A program made the translations under genes and the position numbers. Positions 44,831 through 52,539 of a DNA stretch of 64,000 bases are shown here, piece after piece (the stretch's first letter is position 1; each line of letters opens with the position of its first letter). The notes below the pieces were generated by a model, which saw only the letters and a program-made list of their open reading frames with translations, was not told the DNA's origin and did no database searches. The stretch covers positions 25,675 through 89,674 of the forward strand of contig JBFXHX010000018.1 in NCBI GenBank assembly GCA_050176585.1, in the 5' to 3' direction. This DNA comes from CAYYWP01 sp050176585 (GTDB lineage: Bacteria; Desulfobacterota; Binatia; HRBIN30; CADEER01).

Positions 44831-46321
44831 ATGCCACACCGCATAGTTTCTCTAGAAATCGGCGACGCGGAGCTGAAAGCCGCCGTGTTGCAGACCAGCT
44901 TCCGCGACTACAAGGTCACGGCCTTTCATCGTGAAGCCCTCAACGGCGCGCCGGATCAGCAACTGCGCTCCTTTCTCGAGCGCTACGCGGAGGCGGGCGA
45001 TACCATTCTCACCGCGCTACCCGGGGACCGGGTCACGTGGCGGACCTTCTTTCTCCCCTTTCGCGACCAAAAGAGGCTGGCGCAGACCGTTCCGTTCGAG
45101 CTCGAGAACAGCGTGCCGTTCGGCCTCGATGAGGTCGTGGTCGACTACCAGGTCCTGCACCGCGACCGCGCCGGCACGACCGTGCTGGCGGCGCTGGTGC
45201 AGAAGGACGACCTCGAAGCGCACCTCGAGCTGCTGCAGCGCGGCGGCGCCGATCCGAAAGTAGTCGATATCGGCCCGCTCGCTTCGCTCAACACCCTCAG
45301 CTTGGTCGGCGACCTCCCGCCGACGTTTGCGTATCTCGACTTCGGCCCTCAGGCCGTGACGGTGGCCCTCTACCGCGAGCGCGAGCTGAGCGGGCTGCGC
45401 ACCCTCGCGCGCGGTTCCGCGCACGACGACGCGCCCCTGAACGGCGGCGGACTCGAATCGGGTGAGCGCGCCGATAGGCTGGTCGCCGATGTGCGCTGGA
45501 CTCTGCTGGCGCTGAACGGCGCCCCCCTGGACGACGCGCTGCCGTGCTATGTGGCCGGAGAGGCCGCCGAGCTCGATGCCATCGCCGCGCCGCTCGCGGA
45601 GGCGCTGGGCGTCCATGTGCGCCGGCTCGACCGATTGCCGCTGCGGAATCTCGCCACCGATGTGAGCGCGCAGGCCCCGGCGTTCAGCTCGAGCCTGGGG
45701 CTCGCGTTGCGCGAGGTGGCTCCGACCTCCACGATGGGCGTCAACTTCCGCAAAGGCGAGTTCACGTTCCATCGCAGCCAGCAGGAGTTCCGGCGCGCGC
45801 TGCGGACCGTCGCCGCGCTGGGGATCATCGTGCTGGTGCTGACCGTGCTCGATCTGTTCACCAAGCATCAGCAGCTGAAGCAGCAAGCCGCCGGAATCGA
45901 ACAGCAGATTCAGCAGGTCTTCGCCGCGGCGTTGCCCGACTCCGGCCGCGTGCCGAATCCGAAAGCCGTCCTGCAGGAGGAGGCCGACGGGCTGCGCCGG
46001 CGCGTGGATCTGCTCAACGACGTCGTCCCGGTGAGCAGCTCCACCAGCATCGACATTCTTCGTGCCGTGTCATCCGCCGTGCCGAACAAGATCCGCGTCG
46101 ATTGCGAAGAGTACACCATGGATCCCGACGCCGTGCGCGTGCGCTGCAACACCGAGAGCTACGACGCGGTCGACGAGATCAAGGAAGGCCTGCGCGAGAC
46201 CGGGTATTTCAGCGAGGTCGAAGTGAAGGATGCCAAGGCGAATCCGAAGGGCGGGGTCGATTTCCGCATGACGCTCACGCTCAACAAGTACTTCCGACCG
46301 CGCGGAGGGCACCGCCAGTGA
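44831..46321 (+). CDS. gspL: type II secretion protein GspL
   Basis: A 496-residue inner-membrane protein that recruits GspE. The N-terminal 300 residues have an actin-like (PilM/GspL) fold, with LEIGDAELKAAVLQTSF, PGDRVTWRTFFLPFRDQKRL and VPFELENSVPFGLDEVVVDY. One membrane helix is near residue 330 (TVAALGIIVLVLTVLDLF), followed by a coiled-coil and a ferredoxin-like periplasmic domain. It starts seven bases after gspK and overlaps gspM by four. Confidence 0.9.
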   Translation: MPHRIVSLEIGDAELKAAVLQTSFRDYKVTAFHREALNGAPDQQLRSFLERYAEAGDTILTALPGDRVTWRTFFLPFRDQKRLAQTVPFELENSVPFGLDEVVVDYQVLHRDRAGTTVLAALVQKDDLEAHLELLQRGGADPKVVDIGPLASLNTLSLVGDLPPTFAYLDFGPQAVTVALYRERELSGLRTLARGSAHDDAPLNGGGLESGERADRLVADVRWTLLALNGAPLDDALPCYVAGEAAELDAIAAPLAEALGVHVRRLDRLPLRNLATDVSAQAPAFSSSLGLALREVAPTSTMGVNFRKGEFTFHRSQQEFRRALRTVAALGIIVLVLTVLDLFTKHQQLKQQAAGIEQQIQQVFAAALPDSGRVPNPKAVLQEEADGLRRRVDLLNDVVPVSSSTSIDILRAVSSAVPNKIRVDCEEYTMDPDAVRVRCNTESYDAVDEIKEGLRETGYFSEVEVKDAKANPKGGVDFRMTLTLNKYFRPRGGHRQ

Positions 46322-46920
46322 AGCTGGATTTCCGCCAACTCACCGCCTCCTACCAGCGACTGTCGAGCCGCGAGCGCGGCCTGGTGGGCCTGGCCTCGGG
46401 GGCGTTGCTGGTGATCGCGCTCTACAGCTTCGTCTGGCAGCCGCTCGAGGATGGGCGCACGATGCTGAGCCGGCGCATCCAGACCAAGCAGCGCGAGTTG
46501 CTGGAGATCCAGCAGATGCGCGAGACCTACCTCGACCTGCTGAGGCAATTCGAGCTGCGCCAGAAAATCATCGAGCAAGCGGATCCCAAGTTCTCCCTGT
46601 TCCCGCACATGGAGGCCACCGTGGGCCGGGTCGTCGGCCGGGAGAAGATCAGCTCGATGAGCCCGCAAAACAAGGACATCGCCGGCGCGTATCGGGAGGA
46701 ATCCGTCGAGATCAAGCTGAACGGCATCTCCCTGCAACAGATCGCCGATCTCATGTACCACATCGAGAAATCGACCCAGCCGTTGCGGCTCACGCGGTTG
46801 CAGGTGAAGAAGCGCGCCCGCGAACCGCAATCGTTCGACGTGACCGCGACCGTCTCCATGTTGCGCTCTCTGGACGCCGACAAGGCGCCGGGGCCGGGCG
46901 AACCCGTTCCGGCCGGTTGA
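46318..46920 (+). CDS. gspM: type II secretion protein GspM
   Basis: A 200-residue inner-membrane partner of GspL. The GTG at 46318 overlaps the gspL stop. A short cytoplasmic part (DFRQLTASYQRLSSRERG) precedes one membrane helix (LVGLASGALLVIALYSFVW), a coiled coil (RRIQTKQRELLEIQQMRETY) and a small ferredoxin-like domain (VEIKLNGISLQQIADLMYHI). Position and layout support the name more than sequence does. Confidence 0.85.
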   Translation: MKLDFRQLTASYQRLSSRERGLVGLASGALLVIALYSFVWQPLEDGRTMLSRRIQTKQRELLEIQQMRETYLDLLRQFELRQKIIEQADPKFSLFPHMEATVGRVVGREKISSMSPQNKDIAGAYREESVEIKLNGISLQQIADLMYHIEKSTQPLRLTRLQVKKRAREPQSFDVTATVSMLRSLDADKAPGPGEPVPAG

Positions 46921-46927
46921 TCGCGCC

Positions 46928-47842
46928 ATGCGGCTCCCCGTTCTCCGAGTGCCGCGCCCCTCGTTTGAGTGGCTCGAGGCCGCGGCGACACGCACCACCC
47001 TGCTGTACGCGCTGTACACGGGCGTGCTGTTTTCGGTGTTCCTGCTCGCCAATTTCCCGCACGGCGCGGTCGTCCAGCGCGTCCTGCGCACCATCGACGT
47101 GCCAGGCCTGCGGATCGACGTCGGCGGAGCGCGCTTTGCGTGGTGGCGCGGCATCGAGCTGCAAGACGTCCGCGTCGCGCCGCTCCATCCCGAGCAGCCG
47201 GACTACTTCCGTGCCGAGGGCCTGTACCTGCGGCCGGGTTTCGACGGCTTGTTGGACGGCCAGGTGCGCTCGTTTCACATCAGCGGTCCGACCTACGGCG
47301 GCGGTCTCGACGGCAGCTTCCACGGGGGCCAGGTGAATCGCGCCACCGTCTCCATCGACGGCCTCCAGCTGCAGCGGTATCCGCTGCTCGCATCCCTGCT
47401 GAACGGCGGCCACATCGCCGGCCGTCTCAGCGGCGCCGCCACCCTCGAGGCGCCGAACAATGGCGATGGCGAAATGCGCGCCGCCGGCGAGCTGACGCTT
47501 TCGCAAGGCAGCATGGTCGACGCCAAATGGAAGCAGCTGCCAGTGCCAGCGCTGCACTTCGATACGGTCACGCTGAAGTTCAGCCTGCAGGGGAGCCGAC
47601 TCGAGATCCAGGAACTGGATGCCAGTGGCCCGGAGCTGAAGATCAGCGGCAGTGGCCAGATTGCGTTGCGGCCGGTGATCGCCGACAGCGTGTTGAACCT
47701 CAAGGTGTCCATCGCCCCCGGCAATGAGAGCCCCGAAACGATCACCGCTTTGCTGGCGCTCCTGCCCCCGCCGACGCGGGGTGCCAAGCCGGACGCGCCG
47801 CGCGTGCTGAGCGGAACGCTTGCCAAGCCGAGGCTCCGCTAG
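46928..47842 (+). CDS. gspN: type II secretion protein GspN
   Basis: A 304-residue protein and last gene of the gsp operon. One membrane helix (LLYALYTGVLFSVFLLANF) is followed by a large beta-rich periplasmic part with DVPGLRIDVGGARFAWWRG, HISGPTYGGGLDGSF and LNGGHIAGRLSGAATLEA. It resembles the GspN type of delta-proteobacteria, which is AsmA-like and may help the secretin reach or cross the outer membrane. The role is not settled. Confidence 0.85.
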   Translation: MRLPVLRVPRPSFEWLEAAATRTTLLYALYTGVLFSVFLLANFPHGAVVQRVLRTIDVPGLRIDVGGARFAWWRGIELQDVRVAPLHPEQPDYFRAEGLYLRPGFDGLLDGQVRSFHISGPTYGGGLDGSFHGGQVNRATVSIDGLQLQRYPLLASLLNGGHIAGRLSGAATLEAPNNGDGEMRAAGELTLSQGSMVDAKWKQLPVPALHFDTVTLKFSLQGSRLEIQELDASGPELKISGSGQIALRPVIADSVLNLKVSIAPGNESPETITALLALLPPPTRGAKPDAPRVLSGTLAKPRLR

Positions 47843-47964
47843 GGTCATCGACGGGTCGCGGGGGCGATGGGCTCGCCGCCGCCAGCCGCGGAACACGGGC
47901 TCCACCCGCATTGACGCGGCGGGTCCCATGGTCGATCCTCATCACCGAGCGAACGGAGGCGAGC

Positions 47965-48510
47965 ATGGCGTACGAGCAGATCGAGACCCGCCGCGAATGT
48001 GAAGCGGTACAGATTCCGCAGGGCGTCGCTGTCCGCATCCCCGCCGGCACGACCGCGATCATCACGCAATCGCTCGGCGGCAGCTACACGCTCCAGATTC
48101 CGAGCCTCGGCGGCTTGTTCCGGGTGGACGGCTGCGACGCGGATGCCCTCGGCCTCGAGAATGCGCAGCCCGACGATGCCGCGGCGGACGGGGCACCCGT
48201 CAGTGAAGACACGATCTGGGCGCAGCTGCGCCACGTGTACGATCCCGAGATCCCGGTAAACATCGTCGACCTCGGGCTGGTCTACGACATGCGCGTGCTG
48301 CCGGCGGGCAGCGGCGGCAGCCGCGTCGAGGTCAAGATGACGCTCACCGCCCAGGGCTGCGGAATGGGGCACGCGATCTCCATGGACGCCAAGCGACGCA
48401 TCGAGAGCCTTGCCGGCGTCGAGGAAGCGGATGTGCAGGTGGTATGGGATCCGCCTTGGAATCCGCACATGATCTCTCCGGAAGGGCGCGCCAAGCTCGG
48501 CATGGAATGA
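47965..48510 (+). CDS. sufT: SufT-type iron-sulfur assembly protein
   Basis: A 181-residue protein with an N-terminal strand-rich domain (AVRIPAGTTAIITQSLGGSY) and a C-terminal MIP18/DUF59 domain. The latter has VYDPEIPVNIVDLGLVYDMR and MTLTAQGCGMG, with the Cys of the DUF59 motif, and DPPWNPHMISPEGRAKLGM at the end. This two-part form is SufT, which helps to mature Fe-S proteins. CGGAGGCGAGC precedes the ATG. It follows the gsp operon and may be a separate unit. With erpA, two Fe-S assembly genes flank the secretion operon. Confidence 0.9.
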   Translation: MAYEQIETRRECEAVQIPQGVAVRIPAGTTAIITQSLGGSYTLQIPSLGGLFRVDGCDADALGLENAQPDDAAADGAPVSEDTIWAQLRHVYDPEIPVNIVDLGLVYDMRVLPAGSGGSRVEVKMTLTAQGCGMGHAISMDAKRRIESLAGVEEADVQVVWDPPWNPHMISPEGRAKLGME

Positions 48511-48698
48511 CCCTTCGCCGCCCGTCGTAACCGCAAGACGACCGCGGTCGCTGCCCGCAGCCATAATTTCCTATTGTGGACGCGGGACGTCTATGATAAG
48601 CGACCACGAATGCCACGCTGAACTTGATGCAGCGTTGCTAATGTCACACAGAGCGCGACTTATGCGCGCATCGGCCAAGGCCGAGAAGGCGGTTACGA

Positions 48699-49085
48699 AT
48701 GGTTCCCAAGATGTCGCCGGTGATCATCCCGGAGGAGTTGATCGCCTCGGAGCCGGCCCTACCCGTACAGTTTCAGGACATCTGGCACCGGACGAGATAC
48801 GTCTCGCCGGAACGCTCGCTCGTCCTGTCGGTGGTCTGGCAAGCCGTGATCGATCTGCAGAAGTATCGCTTCGCCAAGCGCCGTCGCCAGCAGCGCCTCT
48901 TCATGGAGGCGTACAACTGGGTAGCCTCTACCGATCGCAAATGGCCGTACGCGTTCGAGAACATCGCCGAGATGCTGAACGTCGATTCTGAGCGCCTGCG
49001 CGAGCAGTTGATTGGCAACAGCGAACCGATTTTCGCGCCGATGCCCGCTCCATCCCTCGAGGTGGAAGAGGCAGCAGCCGCTTGA
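48699..49085 (+). CDS. small soluble protein of unknown function
   Basis: A 128-residue protein with basic and aromatic-rich helices (RYVSPERSLVLSVVWQAVID, KYRFAKRRRQQRLFMEAYNW) and a segment resembling a winged-helix or HTH-like turn (YAFENIAEMLNVDSERLREQ). A DNA-related role is possible but unproven. GAAGGCGG upstream is a fair ribosome-binding site. The 188-base gap before it shows no other feature. Confidence 0.55.
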   Translation: MVPKMSPVIIPEELIASEPALPVQFQDIWHRTRYVSPERSLVLSVVWQAVIDLQKYRFAKRRRQQRLFMEAYNWVASTDRKWPYAFENIAEMLNVDSERLREQLIGNSEPIFAPMPAPSLEVEEAAAA

Positions 49086-49109
49086 CGCGGCGCGCTTGCG
49101 ATTCCCTGC

Positions 49110-50591
49110 TCAGCGGGCGGGAGCGCAGGACATCGGCCGAGTCTCGACCACGAGCTCGCGCTCCCACCATGCGGTGGTGCTGGCGCGCGTCTGTGGGTCG
49201 CTGAAGCGATAACGCCAGAAGAGGATCTTCACGGCCGTCCGCCGCGCTGGCAGGGCGGGCACGAACAACGGCTGCACTGCTTGCGGGTCGCGGCAGAGCC
49301 GCTCCAGCAGCGCGCCGACGTAGCCCGGCGTGCCGCGGGTGAAGCTGAGCCCGTAGAACCAGAGCTGGAAATCGACGCGCGGTTGGTGCGGCGCCACGAT
49401 GGGCGGCGCGCGCTGCACATCTCCCGGCTTGTACCAGAGCATGAGCTCGGTCCATTGGCCGTCGCTTTCGACGGCGAACTGCGGCTCGATGCGCTCGCGG
49501 GTCACCTGACCGAAGAGGTGGTACGTGTTGACCAGTCGCCACGGCGCCACGCGACGCAGCAGCGCGTAGAGCGAAGCCGGCGCGTAGCCGGGCGCAAACG
49601 TCGCCAGCGCATCGCCGGCGGAGATGCCGACGTAGATCGCGGTGACGAGCACGGCCAAGGCAGGGCGCAACTCAGCGGGCGCGGCGCGCGCCGGCGCTCC
49701 CGAGCGCGCGATGCGCCCGCGCGTGGGGAGCCGATCGAGCACGCGTTGCAGGTCGGCGTCGGCGAGCAGAAACACCTGCAGGATCAAGGCGAGATAAACG
49801 AAGAAGCCGTAATTCGCGGTCGCCACGTTGGCCAGTTGAAACGCGCCGAACGCGGCGAACAGCCACAGGCGCGCTCGACGGGGGCCGAAGACTAGCAGTG
49901 GACCGGCGAGCTCCAGCAGCAGCACGGCCCGGCTTTCGAAGTGATGCCACCATTGCGGCAGGTGGTGTGCATACCACCCGATCCACGTCGGCAGCGGCGC
50001 GGTCTCGTAATACCAGACCATCGCGCTGCCATCCTGCCAGTCACCGAGAGGCGACTGCCACTTGGCTATTCCCGATTCCCAGTAGAGCTTGAAGAGCAGC
50101 AGCCGGAAGAGCGCGTGTACCCAGGGCGCCGGCCGATCGGTCGGGAGCAGAACCGCCAGCGCGCCGCACTCGAGCAACAGGTTGTCCCATTGGAAAGAGA
50201 GAAAGCTCTGTGCGACGGTGGCGTACGACAGGTACAACGCCGTGGCGATCCCCGTGCACAGCCGCGGCCGCCAGCCGAGGAACGCCGCCGCCGATAGGGC
50301 CACGCCGAGCCAAATACCGCCGCGCAGGGCGAGGTCGCTGGCGTCGAGCCAGAAGACGGTTGGCAACGTCAGCCAACCGAGCCCGTGCGCGCGCGCGTCG
50401 GCCAAATAGCCGGCGGCCGGCAGCAGGCCGTGGCTGCCGACGAGCACGTCCAGTTGCCGGCCGAGCGAGAGCCACGCGGCGCAGAACGTGGCCGCGAGGA
50501 GCCGGTGAAACAGGCGCGCGACGAGTGCGCCGGAGCGCCGAGCGGATTCCGCGGGCGCCGCCGTCACCGGCCGGGTCGCGCGCTCGCTCAC
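49110..50591 (-). CDS. lipase maturation factor-like membrane protein
   Basis: A 493-residue polytopic protein of the LMF1/DUF1222 family. Typical parts are FLSFQWDNLLLECGALAVLL, LLLFKLYWESGIAKWQSPLG, GSAMVWYYETAPLPTWIGWY and AHHLPQWWHHFE. In animals LMF1 is an ER chaperone for lipases; the bacterial members are uncharacterised. The C-terminal soluble part has YHLFGQVTRERIEPQFAVES and WTELMLWYKPGD, which look like the family's conserved extracytoplasmic domain. The GTG at 50591 was taken as start. Confidence 0.85.
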   Translation of the reverse strand: MSERATRPVTAAPAESARRSGALVARLFHRLLAATFCAAWLSLGRQLDVLVGSHGLLPAAGYLADARAHGLGWLTLPTVFWLDASDLALRGGIWLGVALSAAAFLGWRPRLCTGIATALYLSYATVAQSFLSFQWDNLLLECGALAVLLPTDRPAPWVHALFRLLLFKLYWESGIAKWQSPLGDWQDGSAMVWYYETAPLPTWIGWYAHHLPQWWHHFESRAVLLLELAGPLLVFGPRRARLWLFAAFGAFQLANVATANYGFFVYLALILQVFLLADADLQRVLDRLPTRGRIARSGAPARAAPAELRPALAVLVTAIYVGISAGDALATFAPGYAPASLYALLRRVAPWRLVNTYHLFGQVTRERIEPQFAVESDGQWTELMLWYKPGDVQRAPPIVAPHQPRVDFQLWFYGLSFTRGTPGYVGALLERLCRDPQAVQPLFVPALPARRTAVKILFWRYRFSDPQTRASTTAWWERELVVETRPMSCAPAR

Positions 50592-50612
50592 CCCGCGCTC
50601 GCGCGTGCGGGC

Positions 50613-51452
50613 TCAGCGGTGCAGGAACACCGGGCAGTCGCTGTTGCGCAGCACGTACTCGGTCGTGCTGCCGAGCACCATTTCGATGATGCGCCCGTGG
50701 CCATATGCGCCGATGAAGAGCAGGTCGTGGCCGCGCTCGCGGATGAAGTTGGCGATCCGCTCCGGCGCATTGCCGGTCTGCTGCAGCTCGAGCTGTACTT
50801 GGAGCCCGTATGGCCTCAGGTACGCCTCCGCTTCCGCGAGCACGCGGCGGCCGGCCTCCTCGTCGCGGTTCACGGTCAGGACCGTCAGCGGCAATGCCAA
50901 CGTGGCGCAGAACTCGGCCGCCTGCTGCATGACCGCCGATGCGCGCGCGCTGCCGTCGTACGCCAGCAGCGGCTTGCGCGGCTCTACGAACGCGAGCGGC
51001 GCGATGAACACGGGCTTCGGGCTCTTGCGCGTGACGCTCTCCGCCGTGCCGCCGAGGAGCCCGGTAGAGAAGCGTTCGTTGACGCCGCGCCGTCCGATGA
51101 CCACCAGGTCGGCGGTCCGCGCGCGCTCGGCGATCTCGTTCGCGACGATGCCCATCGCGAGCACGGTCTCCGCGCGCGCGCCGTGCGCCGCCGCATCCTC
51201 CGCGAACGCCTCGAGCAGGGCGCGGCCGCGCTCCTCGAGCACGCCGCGCATCTTCGATGAGAAGTCGAGATACGGCTCGAAGCCCAACGACCCCGAGATG
51301 TCGTGAAACAACGAGCCCTCGATCGACACGATGTCGACCACGTGCAGACCGACCACCCGCGCGCCCAGCCGTTGGGCGAGCCAGACGGCGTAACGGGTCG
51401 CCGTGCGCGCGTGCTCGGAGCCGTCGATGCCGACCAGGATCGTCTTAATCAT
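50613..51452 (-). CDS. tandem-domain universal stress protein
   Basis: A 279-residue protein with two Usp domains. Each starts with the usual strand and Asp (TILVGIDGSEHARTA; PLLAYDGSARASAV). The first ends with VVIGRRGVNERFSTGLLGGT and the second with LFIGAYGHGRIIEMVLGSTT, which fits the GXXGXnG(S/T) ATP-binding motif, so the second domain probably binds ATP. The starting Met is well placed. Function in stress tolerance is known for the family but not for this protein. Confidence 0.92.
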   Translation of the reverse strand: MIKTILVGIDGSEHARTATRYAVWLAQRLGARVVGLHVVDIVSIEGSLFHDISGSLGFEPYLDFSSKMRGVLEERGRALLEAFAEDAAAHGARAETVLAMGIVANEIAERARTADLVVIGRRGVNERFSTGLLGGTAESVTRKSPKPVFIAPLAFVEPRKPLLAYDGSARASAVMQQAAEFCATLALPLTVLTVNRDEEAGRRVLAEAEAYLRPYGLQVQLELQQTGNAPERIANFIRERGHDLLFIGAYGHGRIIEMVLGSTTEYVLRNSDCPVFLHR

Positions 51453-51639
51453 GTGCGATGGCCGTTAGCACGGCCGAGGCGGGTGGAGCCAGCCGCATGT
51501 GCGCGGCGCACCGGCCGTGGTGCGGCGGCGGGCGGCAACACTGCGCGGCGCGGCACAGCAGCGCGAGCACGCGCGTGCGTGCGCGGCGCACGCGCGCGTT
51601 GCCTTTACATCCCGGCGCCCCTCTTCTAGGTTCGGCGCC

Positions 51640-51975
51640 ATGGCGGCGAAGGCGGCGGCTCCATCGGCGGCGCAATCCGCGTTGCTCGATGAGTTGAAGG
51701 CGGCGGCGGAGAAGACGGGGTTGCGCGTGCGCGAAGAGCGCCTCATGCGTGAGGTCGGATACCGGGTGCGCAGCGGGCGCTGTCGGCTGGGCGAAGACGA
51801 GATGCTGCTCCTCGACCGCGCTCTGCCGGTGACCGCACAGCTGGAGGTGCTGGTAGAGGAGCTCGCCAACCGTTCGCTCGAGGACATTTATCTCTCGCCA
51901 GCCGCGCGCGCGTTGATCGAGCGGGCCGCGGCAAGAGGGCCTCGGAATGGCGGAAGCGAAGCGCAGCACGGATGA
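51640..51975 (+). CDS. small protein of unknown function upstream of fur
   Basis: A 111-residue protein. The core is a short conserved-looking block: LDELKAAAEKTGLRVREERL, MREVGYRVRSGRCRLGEDEM and LLLDRALPVTAQLEVLVEEL. The block with RSGRCRLGEDE resembles small proteins found next to Fur in delta-type genomes, but this is from memory and not checked. The end overlaps fur by 29 bases, so the two are translationally coupled. Confidence 0.6.
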   Translation: MAAKAAAPSAAQSALLDELKAAAEKTGLRVREERLMREVGYRVRSGRCRLGEDEMLLLDRALPVTAQLEVLVEELANRSLEDIYLSPAARALIERAAARGPRNGGSEAQHG

Positions 51976-52420
51976 TCGCTTCACCCGCTTCAAGGATCAC
52001 CTGCGGGCGCAGCGCCTGAAGTCCACGGCTCAACGCGACGCAATCGTCAAAGCCTTCCTCGAAGTCCAGCGGCACATCTCGGTCGAGGAGCTGTACAACG
52101 AGGTGCGCCGGCGGAATCCGCGCATCGGGTATGCCACCGTGTACCGGACGATGAAGCTGCTCACCGAATGCGGGGTCGCTGCGGAGCGCCATTTTCGCGA
52201 TGGCGAAGCGCGCTACGAGAACGCGGCCAAGCGCCACCACGATCACCTGATTTGCGAGCAGTGCGGCAAGATCGTCGAGTTCGAAGAGCCGCGCATCGAG
52301 GAGCTGCAGGAATCGACCGCGCGCCGGCTGGGCTTCCAGTTCACGGGGCATAAGATGGAGCTGTACGGCCTGTGCCGCGACTGCCGGCGCGGCGGTCAGC
52401 ACGACAGCGCTACCGCCTGA
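51947..52420 (+). CDS. fur: Fur-family transcriptional regulator
   Basis: A 157-residue metal-dependent repressor. The winged helix is at residues 25-80 (STAQRDAIVKAFLEVQRHIS, GYATVYRTMKLLTECG). The dimer domain carries His97-His98-X-His100 (HHDHLIC), and the structural zinc Cys pairs are 103/106 and 143/146. Glu and His ligands of the regulatory site (EFEEPRIEE) look intact. Fur is the best fit, but Zur or PerR are not excluded by sequence alone. Its location just upstream of an iron permease with a Fur box strongly supports iron control. Confidence 0.92.
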   Translation: MAEAKRSTDDRFTRFKDHLRAQRLKSTAQRDAIVKAFLEVQRHISVEELYNEVRRRNPRIGYATVYRTMKLLTECGVAAERHFRDGEARYENAAKRHHDHLICEQCGKIVEFEEPRIEELQESTARRLGFQFTGHKMELYGLCRDCRRGGQHDSATA

Positions 52421-52484
52421 GCGCGGCCGCACCGCCGCGGTGGGATGCCGCCGCGGGGCCGCGCGCGCGTCCCCCAGCGTTGTC

Positions 52485-52514
52485 TTGACATCCACAGCGC
52501 GCCGCGCATTTACT
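52485..52514 (+). promoter_or_regulatory. promoter of the cytochrome c-FTR1 gene
   Basis: A perfect -35 TTGACA (52485-52490) is 18 bases before TTTACT (52509-52514), which matches four of six -10 positions. The start of transcription would be near 52521, inside the Fur box, so bound repressor would block the promoter. Confidence 0.65.
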
Positions 52515-52530
52515 GAAATTGATTTTCAGT
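52512..52530 (+). promoter_or_regulatory. Fur box
   Basis: The 19-base near-palindrome ACTGAAATTGATTTTCAGT is a 9-1-9 inverted repeat with one mismatch per half. It has the shape and A/T-rich core of Fur operators and stands out from its GC-rich surroundings. It overlaps the -10 element and ends nine bases before the ATG of the iron permease gene. Confidence 0.8.
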
Positions 52531-52539
52531 ATCGTCGTT

